64,000 bases of DNA, from contig NC_092231.1 of assembly GCF_036320965.1 (NCBI RefSeq), positions 30,274,199-30,338,198 of the forward strand, read 5' to 3'. The notes beneath the pieces are model-generated. The model was not told where the DNA came from. It did not search any database and saw only the letters and a list, made by a program, of their open reading frames with translations. This stretch comes from Panulirus ornatus (taxonomy: Eukaryota; Arthropoda; Malacostraca; Decapoda; Palinuridae). This document shows, in pieces, positions 1 to 9,537 of this stretch; the first letter of the stretch is position 1; each line of letters starts with the position of its first letter. The position numbers and the translations under genes are program-made.

Positions 1-337
1 TCTACAGTCTATGTCTTGCAACCATATAATATTGTTGGAACTTCTATTCCTTCAAACATATTTATTTTTGCCCCAAGATAACATTCTATCTCTTCATTGC
101 TCCCAGAAACTTTGCCCTCTCCCCCATCCTTTGATTTGCTTCATTTCCAAGGTTTCATTCCATGTTAAATCCACTGCCAGATATCTTCCTCCAACTTTTC
201 TCCATTCAAACTCACATCCCAGCTATCTCGTCCCCGAACCCTGCTGAACCTAATAACCTTGCTCTTATTTAAATTTACTCTCAAATTTCAGCTTTCACAC
301 ATTTTTCTGAACTCAGTCACCAACTTCTGCAAGTGAT
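1..337 (-). mobile_element. LINE-A fragment, old and diverged (C-terminal RT region)
   Basis: Read on the minus strand, this stretch aligns with the part of LINE-A from the region after the FADD box through the 'YLGVDL' segment to the 'LYGCEAW' segment, for example 14960-15260 on the + strand. It carries many substitutions and small indels and no usable reading frame. It is cut by the window edge on one side and fades into unrecognised sequence near 337. It is more diverged than any other LINE-A copy here except 16990-18830. Confidence 0.75.
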
Positions 338-427
338 TTAGTATTTACTGATGACCAAGAGGAAAATGAAATATGATGAGTTCCCAAGTGCACTTTCATG
401 TAATGATCACTTCATCAGGGGAGGTAA

Positions 428-667
428 ATGAATGATATAGAAGTCGTAGAACAGTCAGTTGATGTACATGGAAGAGATGTAGCTAAGACATCACTGGTAA
501 AGAAGCAAGATGGATGGCTCCTCCAAAGTTTTAGAGGTAGTGTTAAATATCGATGTGTGGACAGGGAATATGAATTTGATGAGGGTTTTCAATATTTGCC
601 TCATAGTGTCATTGAGGAAATTGGAATAGAAGGTAACATCTCACAAAGAGTTATGATAGACAGTTAG
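428..667 (+). CDS. hypothetical 79-codon ORF, doubtful
   Basis: An ATG-started ORF of 79 codons whose composition is not obviously low complexity (it contains DGWLLQSFRGSVKYRC and FQYLPHSVIEEIGIEG). I do not recognise the family. No splice sites stand out, and the reading frame closes soon after on both sides. The sequence from about 340 to 1080 could be a relic of another mobile element or a decayed exon. Chance ORFs of this length are common at this base composition, so it is kept only as a candidate. Confidence 0.15.
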   Translation: MNDIEVVEQSVDVHGRDVAKTSLVKKQDGWLLQSFRGSVKYRCVDREYEFDEGFQYLPHSVIEEIGIEGNISQRVMIDS

Positions 668-2079
668 AGTGCCCTACCTTTGATGAGAATAATGACAAGA
701 AAGATTAAGAGTTATCAGCTGTAGAAAGTGTCATTAACAAGATACAGTACTGTTTTGATACAATGAATGGCAGACTTCAATTGAGATGGAGTTTTGGAAA
801 AGTTGATTCAAAGCTTGAAGTGTGGTCAGAGAGCAAAGTGTCAAAATCGGAGGGAAATATGAAACAGTAAATCTTAGTGAGGCCAAAATGAAAGGGTTCT
901 TTGGTACAGATGCAAGAGAATAGATATTTAATGGAATTAGAAGAGTGCATGTGAATTAGTAGGACTGAATGGATGGTAATGAAACACTACAAGGAAGGAC
1001 ATGTGAGGGCACTGCAGTGAAGAACAGTAGGGACATACTGAGGTATTGGATGGAAGTGTGTGGGCAGATGACTCTGATGCTCTGATGCTGCTGTAAATTA
1101 TGTATTTATCTTGTCTTTTTATTTGAATTTGCAGCTCTTTAAAATCATATTTATTTTGTTATTTTATGAACATTGAAGGAATTCTGTTGTTTGGGAGTGA
1201 ATGTCTCAATTTAGCATAAAGGCATCAGAAGGAGTTTTTCTATCCAAAATTTTTTATTCATTCTGAGAAATGTTATAAAGTATGAATAGAAACTGAAAAT
1301 GTGATGTGAAAAGGAAGTGCTAGGAGAATACTTTTTGTAAGGTAGTATAAAATGCCACATTAGGGTTATCTAAAGATATTTTCAATTAGCATTTGCATGA
1401 TATTCTAACACCACTTAATTTTCAGGTTTGTTTTATTAAATTACTCATTTCAGAATGAATATTGCTGTCTTGCCCCATAGGTTTCTATATCTTGACAGAG
1501 TGAAAGGGTCAATCATCCCTAAGGTGAGTTTTGAAAGGTAGCTCTCTTCCCCAGGCAGTCATGCTATACAAATTATCATCTGTATTACATACACCGGATC
1601 ACCCAATGGGTGAAATAAAAACATGATTGACAGTATGCTCTCCATAAAAGGATTCCACTAAAACTGGAAAATATGTGAATTCTGGCTGAGAACAATCATC
1701 AGTGTGTCACTGTGTTCAGCCAGTCAGCTGTGTTGTGCCTCAAGCGCCAGGGTGACTCTTGGACATACGGCAGGCATAACCTAACAGTACATCTCCCGCT
1801 TGACTGTGTGTCTGCATAACATGTTGTACATACCTCTGCACTTTGCTCCACCTGACCCCTGGTCCCCCACCACATGCACCTATCTGCAGTAGTGCGAGTA
1901 GCAGTGTATCCTTTTGTTGCTCACACCACATTAATACTGCATCTCTTACTTAATCAACCATTTCTTACTCTGTCCTTTGTATCTTTCAGGCTATAATTCT
2001 TCACTCTGTCCACACTTTTATCTAACATTCATCTCAGAAATCTCTCATTTATCTCTAAACTAACTTTTGGGAAGTTCAC
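668..2079. other. non-coding stretch, nothing recognised
   Basis: The region is AT-rich with scattered short ORFs on both strands and no recognisable domain. A pyrimidine-rich acceptor-like site ending near 1989 (tgtatctttcag) is not followed by a sequence I can assign to a gene. It leads into the 34-bp minisatellite. Confidence 0.6.
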
Positions 2080-2955
2080 AGTCTGACACAAGACTAGTAA
2101 TTTACCTCTGTACTCTTCTATAAAAGACTTATGATCTACCACACTACTCCCAAACAAGACTTGTAATCTACCACTCTACTCTCCTACACAACACTAGTAA
2201 TCTACCACACCACTTTCTTACACAAGACTAGTAATCTACCACTCCACTCTCCTACACAAGACTTGTAATCTAATACTCCACTTTCCTACACAACACTAGT
2301 AATCTAACACTTTACTCTCCTACACAAAACTAGTAATCTACCACTTTGCTCTCCAACACAAGCCTAGTAATCTAATACTCCATTCTTTCATACATAAGAC
2401 TAGTCATTTACCTCTCCACTCTCCTACACAAGACTAGTAATCTACCTCTCTGCTCTCCTACACAAGACTAGTAATCTACCCCTCCACTTTCCTGCACAAG
2501 ACTGGTGATTTACCAATCCACTCTCCTACACAAGACTAGTAATCTACCAATCCACATTCCTGCACAAGACTAGTAATCTACCAATCCACTTTCGTACACA
2601 AGACTAGTAATCTACTAATCCACATTCCTACACAAGACTAGTACTAATCTACCAATCCACTCTCCTGCCCAAGACTAGTAACCTACCTCTCCACTCCTAC
2701 ACAAGACAAGTAATCTACCACTCCACTCTCCTACACAAGACTGATTTACCACTCCACTCTCCTACACAAGACTAGTAATCTGCTAATCCATTCTCCTACA
2801 CAAGACTAGTAGTCTACCACTCCAATCTCCTACACAAAGATAATTTACCTCTCCACTTTCCTGCACAAGAAAAGTTATCTAGCATTGCACTCTCTTACAC
2901 AAGACCAGTAATTTACCATTCCACTTTCCTGCACAAGAACCAGTCATCTACGACT
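2080..2955. repeat. 34-bp minisatellite, about 25 copies
   Basis: Tandem units of about 34 bp built on 'cacaagactagtaatctacc' followed by a short pyrimidine-rich linker (actctcctac). The copies differ by substitutions and 1-4 bp indels, and the edge copies are the most diverged. Most units contain ACTAGT (SpeI site). No reading frame stays open through it. Confidence 0.9.
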
Positions 2956-3085
2956 TTCAACAACCTTCCCAACAGAAAAATACTTCCTTTTCATAGGGTC
3001 CTGCATTACTTCAGCTACTGGTTTACCCTTCAGAGATATTTCCCAGTAATCCTTTCTTTTATCTCTCATCCAGAGAATAGATGCT

Positions 3086-6000
3086 ACTCAGAACTCTAAA
3101 CTCACCAATCAGCCATATGCTTCATTACCTACCAGCTGTATGCTTCACAGCCAACCAGCCATATGCTTCATAACCAACCAGCCATGTGCTTCACAACCAA
3201 CCAGCCATATGATTCATAACCAGCCATCCATATGCTTTATAATCAGCCTGCCATGTGCTTCACAACCAACCAGCCTGCTGTATGCTTCACAACCAACCAG
3301 CCATATGCTTCAAAACCAACCAGCCATGAGCTTCACAACCAATCAGCCATATGCTCCAAAACCAACCAGCCATGTGCTTCACAACCAACTAGCCATATGC
3401 TTCATAACCAAGCAGCCATATGCTTCACAACTAACCAGCCATATGCTTCACAACCAACCAACCAAATACTTCATAACCAACCAGCTGTATGCTTCACAAC
3501 CAATCAGCTGTATGCTTCACAATCAACCGTCTGTATGCTTAACACCTAACTAGCCATATGCTTCATAACCACCCAGCCATATGCTTCATAACCACCCAGC
3601 CATATGCTTCATAACCACCCAGCTATATGCTTCACAACCAACCTGCCATATGCTTTATAACCATCCAGCATATGCTTCACAACCAACCAGCCACAATCAA
3701 CCATGTGTTTCACAACTGACAAGCCATGTGCTTCACAACTGATCAACCATGTGTTTCACAACCAACCAGCCATGTGCTCCACAACCAACCAGCCATGTGC
3801 TTCACAACTGATCAACCATGTGTTTCACAACCAACCAGCCATAATCAACCATGTGTTTCACAACTGACAAGCCATGTGCTTCACAACTGATCAACCATGT
3901 GTTTCACAACCAACCAGCCATGTGCTCCACAACCAACCAGCCATGTGCTTCACAACTGATCAACCATGTGTTTCACAACCAACCAGCCATAATCAACCAT
4001 GTGTTTCACAACTGACAAGCCATGTGCTTCACAACTGATCAACCATGTGTTTCACAACCAACCAGCCATGTGCTCCACAACCAACCAGCCATGTGCTTCA
4101 CAACTGATCAACCATGTGTTTCACAACCAACCAGCCATAATCAACCATGTGTTTCACAACTGACAAGCCATGTGCTTCACAACTGATCAACCATGTGTTT
4201 CACAACCAACCAGCCATGTGCTCCACAACCAACCAGCCATGTGCTTCACAACTGATCAACCATGTGTTTCACAACCAACCAGCCATGTGCTCCACAACCA
4301 ACCAGCCATGTGCTTCACAACTGATCAACCATGTGTTTCACAACCAACCAGCCATGTGCTCCACAACCAACCAGCCATGTGCTTCACAACTGATCAACCA
4401 TGTGTTTCACAACCAACCAGCCATGTGCTCCACAACCAACCAGCCATGTGCTTCACAACTGATCAACCATGTGTTTCACAACCAACCAGCCATAATCAAC
4501 CATGTGTTTCACAACTGACAAGCCATGTGCTTCACAACTGATCAACCATGTGTTTCACAACCAACCAGCCATGTGCTCCACAACCAACCAGCCATGTGCT
4601 TCACAACTGATCAACCATGTGTTTCACAACCAACCAGCCATGTGCTCCACAACCAACCAGCCATGTGCTTCACAACTGATCAACCATGTGTTTCACAACC
4701 AACCAGCCATGTGCTCCACAACCAACCAGCCATGTGCTTCACAACTGATCAACCATGTGTTTCACAACCAACCAGCCATAATCAACCATGTGTTTCACAA
4801 CTGACAAGCCATGTGCTTCACAACTGATCAACCATGTGTTTCACAACCAACCAGCCATGTGCTCCACAACCAACCAGCCATGTGCTTCACAACTGATCAA
4901 CCATGTGTTTCACAACCAACCAGCCATGTGCTCCACAACCAACCAGCCATGTGCTTCACAACTGATCAACCATGTGTTTCACAACCAACCAGCCATAATC
5001 AACCATGTGTTTCACAACTGACAAGCCATGTGCTTCACAACTGATCAACCATGTGTTTCACAACCAACCAGCCATGTGCTCCACAACCAACCAGCCATGT
5101 GCTTCACAACTGATCAACCATGTGTTTCACAACCAACCAGCCATGTGCTCCACAACCAACCAGCCATGTGCTTCACAACTGATCAACCATGTGTTTCACA
5201 ACCAACCAGCCATGTGCTCCACAACCAACCATGTGCTTCACAACTGATCAACCATGTGTTTCACAACCAACCAGCCATGTGCTCCACAACCAACCAGCCA
5301 TGTGCTTCACAATCAACCTGCCCTATCATCTGACCAAGTCATGTGCTTCACAATCAACCAGCCATATGCTTCACAACCAACTAGCCATGTGCTCCAAAAC
5401 CAACCAGCTATTTGCTCCAAAACCAGCCAGCCATGTGCTCCAAAACCAACCAGCCATGTGCATCACAATTGACCAACCTTGTACTTCACAACCAACCAGC
5501 CATTTGCTTCACAGTCAACCAGCTATGTGCATCACAACCAACCAACCATATGCTTCATAACCAACAAGCCATGTGCTTCAAACTGACCAACCTTGTACTT
5601 CACAATCAACCAGCCATATGCTTCACATTCAACCAGCCATGTGCTTCACAACCAACTAACCATATGCTTCACAACCATCTAGCCATGTGCTTCACAACTG
5701 ACCAACCATATGCTTCACAACCAACCAGGTATGTGCTTCACAATTGACCAACCATGTGCTTCACAATTAACCAACCATGTGCTTCACAACCAACTAGCCA
5801 TGTCCTATACAACCAACCAGTTATGTGCTTCACAACCAACAAGCCATTTGCTTCACAACTGACCAAACCCATGTGCTTCACAACCAACCAGCCATATGCT
5901 TCACAGCCGCTCAACCATGTGTTTCACAACTAACCAACCATGTGTTTAACAACTAACCACCCATATGCTTCACAACTGACCAACCATTTGCTTCACAGCC

Positions 6001-6625
6001 AACCAACCATGTGCTCCAAAACCAGCCATATGCTTCACAATCAACCTGCCATGTGCTTCACAACCAACTAACCATATATTTCACAACCAACCAGCCATGT
6101 GCTTCTTAACTGACCAAACCATTTGCTTCACAGCCAACAAGCCATGTTCTCCAAAACCAGCCATATGCTTCATAACCAAGCAGTCATGTGTTTCACAACT
6201 GACCAACCATGTGCTTCTTAACCAACCAGCCATATGCACCACAATCAACCTGCCATGTGCTTCACAACCAACTAACCATATCTTTCACAACCAACCAGCC
6301 ATGTGCTTTGAACACACCAACCATGTGCTTCATAATCAACCAGCCATGTGCTTCATAACCGACCAACCATGTGCTTCACAATCAACCAAATTATGTGCTT
6401 CACAACCAAACAAACCATGTGCTTCACAACTGACCAGCCATGTGCTTTGCAACTGACCAAACCACGTACTTCACAACCAAACATGCATGTGTTTCTCAAC
6501 TATCAAGCCATACGCTTCACAACAAACCAAACATGTGCTTCACAACCATCAAGACATGTGCTTCACAACCAACCACCCATATACATCACAACCAACCACT
6601 CATATGCTTCACATTCTTTTTACTA
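3086..6625. repeat. 23-bp minisatellite, about 150 units
   Basis: The basic unit is 23 bp, with the core 'cttcacaaccaaccagccat' plus a variable atg/gtg end. Because 23 is not a multiple of 3, three units (69 bp) make a 23-codon period, so forward frames can stay open for stretches and give repetitive Cys/Asn/Gln-rich peptides. These frames end wherever the array phase slips, and I do not treat them as genes. Outer parts (3086-3690, 5345-6625) are diverged. The inner part is homogeneous and organised in a higher-order pattern (separate entry). Confidence 0.95.
3693..5345. repeat. higher-order block of the 23-bp array (148 bp + n x 69 bp)
   Basis: A 10-bp slipped element (ataatcaacc, with the first copy acaatc) recurs at 3693, 3841, 3989, 4137, 4492, 4778 and 4995. 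The intervals are 148, 148, 148, 355, 286 and 217 bp. These equal 148 plus 0, 0, 0, 3, 2 and 1 times 69 bp. The 148-bp unit is six 23-mers plus 10 bp. Sequence identity among the blocks is very high by eye, so this part was amplified recently compared with the array edges. Confidence 0.9.
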
Positions 6626-6947
6626 TTCTGATACAAAGTTATAACCATCCATATACATTCCATCTTTTTCCAACCCCTTATAGATTTATATATCATTCTC
6701 TGCTATTCCCTTCCCAGTTACCCCTTTTAATTTGTATCATATATATGTAAAACTGTCCCCATTTGGCATTCCTTTCCATCAGTCTTACATTCCTGTCTTT
6801 CTACTGGAGCTATAGCACATTTTTCACTTTTTTTTTTTTGTCAACAATAGATGTTGACACACTATCTTCTAAAAACCCAACTTTGACTAAAGACTTAGTC
6901 CTCTGCTATTTAAAGTTTATATGACTTTACTACTCTCTTTTTATCAG
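6626..6947. other. AT-rich spacer, nothing recognised
   Basis: This stretch has short poly(T) runs and no repeat match or coding frame. It ends in a pyrimidine-rich tract (tactctctttttatcag) that would make a good splice acceptor for the candidate exon at 6948. Confidence 0.5.
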
Positions 6948-6974
6948 GAGTAAATCCAGTTGTACCTCAGACAG
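6948..6974 (+). CDS. candidate 27-bp collagen-gene exon
   Basis: The sequence tactctctttttatcag precedes the exon and a consensus-like donor (acag|gtgaag) follows it. It is phase 1-1, so it would join in frame to either 7462 or 8005. It would add a short non-helical segment (VNPVVPQT) just before the NC2-like helix. I see no homology to support it, and the frame also stays open well beyond the donor to 7141. It is supported only by splice signals and phase. Confidence 0.35.
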
Positions 6975-7461
6975 GTGAAGGAATACTTCTGTTTCCACCA
7001 TCATCAGTAAATGATATCCAAAAAGAGACTGTTTACAAGTTTTCTTCTCAAATATGTCTACACCTTGAGTATCATTCAGTGGACAGCTTTGAAGCCTGTT
7101 ATGTCCACAGCTGCAGAAACATGCAGAGAGCAAAGGACTGATGATTTTTTCTTTTTTTTCATAGCCATCATATGTAAGTGAAAAGATATTAGACAAAAGG
7201 TAAGTCCATTATGAAAAGACTAACCTCTGTCCAAGGAGGTGTTAATGAAGTGTCATGGGAACTAGCACTCATCTGTGACTTAGGTGTCATCCTGAGAGAA
7301 GGGGAAGGTAACCAGGAAGTAAAGTTGTTAGTCAATCTAAGCTGTGATGTAGAAGTCATACCATGAGGCAATGTGATGATAGTAAGATGTGTGTGATATT
7401 ACTGTTTACTGGGATGAATGTAGATTTAAGTTCCAGATATTGACACCTCCTTGCCCCCCAG

Positions 7462-7563
7462 AAAATTTGGCTGAGATAGCCAAAACCCTACGAGGCCCTC
7501 GCGGCATCCCAGGCACAGGACGGCGAGGACCAGCTGGTGAACCAGGAGAAATTGGTCCTCCAG
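7462..7563 (+). CDS. FACIT-like collagen exon 'a' (NC2/COL1 junction)
   Basis: The exon is 102 bp, phase 1-1, with acceptor ctccttgccccccag and donor tccag|gtttga. It encodes a short helical-looking stretch (ENLAEIAKTLR) followed by Gly-X-Y repeats starting GPRGIPG, with one imperfection (GTGRRG). A leucine/alanine-rich stretch before the last triple helix is typical of the NC2 trimerisation segment of FACIT collagens, where chains select partners before folding. The same region of type IX chains has comparable LAE-type sequences (known from the family, not checked here). The frame also reads upstream to 7389, but the polypyrimidine tract and the matching phase of the other exons favour 7462. 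The exon at 8005 is an alignable partner of equal length. Confidence 0.85.
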
Positions 7564-8004
7564 GTTTGAATTCTATGATAATTTTTTACCTTGGTCTTTT
7601 TCTTGTTTTTCCTCACCCACAATAGCCTAGCTCCTTTACCAGTTAAGTTTGTTTACTTGCACCAAAATATTTAATATCATAAGTAACTGAAGTTGACCAT
7701 TGTAAATTCTTGTTAACAGTAAAGTGGCTAGTCTACACTACAGTCTTCTTGTTCTATCCTGTGTTTACGAATGAACCCAACAACCTGGAAGTCTCCTTTC
7801 TACCAACCGTGGCACAGGCAGTGTGTCATCAGTAGCACGTGGAATGTTGCAATACTTATCGATGACAGCCTTCCATCTATTTTGGTCTTCTTATCTATTT
7901 CACCATCCACAGATTCCACTGACATGCTTCCCTTCCCAATCCATCCCTTGCTCAGCCCACCCTGTCAAGTGACGACAGAGGCGGCTAATGCTTGTTTCCC
8001 ACAG

Positions 8005-8106
8005 ACCGCATGGAGGAACTGAGCTGGGGGCTGCATGGCCCACCTGGCCCGCCGGGCCGGGCTCGAACAGGACGTCCTGGCCCTCCTGGCAAGCCAGGCA
8101 ACCCAG
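8005..8106 (+). CDS. FACIT-like collagen exon 'b', paralogue of exon a
   Basis: The exon is 102 bp, phase 1-1, with acceptor cttgtttcccacag and donor cccag|gtacac. It encodes DRMEELSWGLH followed by GPPGPPG and further Gly-X-Y with one imperfection (GRARTG). It aligns without gaps to the exon at 7462: 14 of 34 residues are identical, including the E and L of the helical part, and the imperfection sits at the same place. Reading exon a into b would insert a second NC2-like segment, while splicing either one to 16659 continues Gly-X-Y perfectly. I infer an exon duplication whose members are probably used as alternatives. The intron between them is 441 bp. Confidence 0.85.
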
Positions 8107-8529
8107 GTACACACACTCCTCTCCTAATCTGTCACTCCCTCCCCACAATATATACATCTTGGCTGTTGTCTCACACCACAAAGTGTTATAGCAGGGTGAA
8201 GGACTTCCTAGTTTCACAGCTTACTCCTTCTAAGAAAAAGCAAAATTGCTTTTACATATTGGAATTCTGAACTCAGCATTTTCCCTATCTCTAACATAGT
8301 ATCAGTAACTATGTATGCTTTCAAATTTGTTCACATTTTTTTTACACGAATATACTCTTTTTGATACATATTCTTAACGTCATCAACTCAAATCCTCTCA
8401 GATTAAGTGCAAACCAGTGACAAATGAGTACTTATGGCATCTGCTTTGTTCTAGAATGTTTAGACAGTAGTGTTACTGTCTACATAAAAAACACACAGAT
8501 ATTTCTTGTGAAAAATTTTTGGAAAATTA

Positions 8530-8617
8530 AAAACGGAAGGGGAGGATTTCCAGCTCCTCGTTCCCTCCCCTTTTAGTCGCCTTCTACGACATGCAAGGAA
8601 TATGTGGGAAGTATTCT
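8530..8617 (-). mobile_element. SINE / LINE-A 5' segment, inverted
   Basis: On the minus strand this matches the 5' part of the SINE at 54924-55153, including the block that reads 'gtcgtagaaggcgac' there. It is joined directly to a sense LINE-A body at 8618 with a few bases of shared sequence (ttggga/ggaata). Sequence beyond the GGAAATCC end looks more like the SINE (a T-rich continuation) than the LINE-A 5' UTR. Confidence 0.7.
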
Positions 8618-9537
8618 TTGGGAATACCTGGTTTAAAAAGCGAGATATACATAAGTATATGTATGTAAGTAGGAGAGATGGCCAGAGAGCGTTATTGGAT
8701 TACATGTTAATTGATAGACGCACGAAAGAGAGACTTTTGGATGTTAATGTGTTGAGAGGTGCAACTGGAGGGATGTCTGATCATTATCTTGTGGAGGTGA
8801 ACGTGAAGATTTGTAGAGGTTTTGAGAAAAGAAGAGAGAATGTTGGGGTGAAGAGAGTGGTGAGAGTAAGTGAGCTTGGGAAGGAGACTTGTGTGAGGAA
8901 GTACCAGGAGAGACTGAGTACAGAATGGAAAAAGGTGAGAATGAAGGAGCTAAGGGGAGTGGGGGAGGAATGGGATGTATTTAGGGAAGCAGTGATGGCT
9001 TGCACAAAAGATGCTTGTGGCATGAGAAGCGTGGGAGGTGGGCAGATTAGAAAGGGTAGTGAGTGGTGGGATGAAGAAGTAAGATTATTACTGAAAGAGA
9101 AGAGAGAGGCATTTGGACGATTTTTGCAGGGAAATAATGCAAATGAGTGGGAGATGTATAAAAGAAAGCGGCAGGAGGTCAAGAGAAAGGTGCAAGAGGT
9201 GAAAAAGAGAGCAAATGAGAGTTTGGGTGAGAGAGTATCATTAAATTTTAGGGAGAAGAAAAAGATGTTTTGGAAGGAGGTAAATAAAGTGCATAAGACA
9301 AGGGAAGAAATGGGAACTTCAGTGAAGGGGGCTAATGGGGAGGTGATAACAAGCAGTGGTGATGTGAGAAGGAGATGGAGTGAGTATTTTGAAGGTTTGT
9401 TGAATGTGTTTGATGATAGAGGGGCAGATATAGGGTGTTTTGGTTGAGGTGGTGTGCAAATTGAGAGGGTTAGGGAAAATGATTTGGTAAACAGAGAAGA
9501 GGTAGTAAAAGCTTTGCGGAAGATGAAAGCAAATATA
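8618..9537 (+). mobile_element. LINE-A fragment: endonuclease C-terminus to RT N-terminus
   Basis: This carries the end of the endonuclease domain ([19 protein letters not shown]) and the basic linker up to just before the RT core. An ORF runs 8602-9447 and ends at a TGA where other copies have a CGA Arg codon (CFGRGG), so this copy is dead. Residues REAVMAC and GGGQIRKG place it in the older, long-UTR subfamily. It stops abruptly at 9537, where an antisense LINE-A 3' UTR begins. Confidence 0.9.

Noticed and set aside
1740..1931. 63-codon minus-strand ORF
   Set aside because: Short, no recognisable motif, and no supporting signals.
3693..5345. CRISPR-like array of short repeats
   Set aside because: Units are directly adjacent without unique spacers, and the DNA is eukaryotic.
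3140..6750. Many Cys/Asn/Gln-rich ORFs of 60-140 codons
   Set aside because: These are products of the 23-bp array; they shift frame at each 10-bp slip, and no start, splice or conservation signal supports them.
6930..7196. Minus-strand ORF of 88 codons and the extended + frame 6948-7141
   Set aside because: No family resemblance was found; the + frame is better explained as a small exon with read-through into the intron, or as chance.
7389..7461. Starting the first firm collagen exon at 7389 or 7437
   Set aside because: The frame is open there, but the acceptor at 7461 has the better polypyrimidine tract and gives the 102-bp, phase 1-1 exon that matches its neighbour.
7900..8217. Minus-strand ORF across collagen exon b
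   Set aside because: Its sequence is the complement of the Gly-X-Y codons and flanking intron; no independent evidence supports it.
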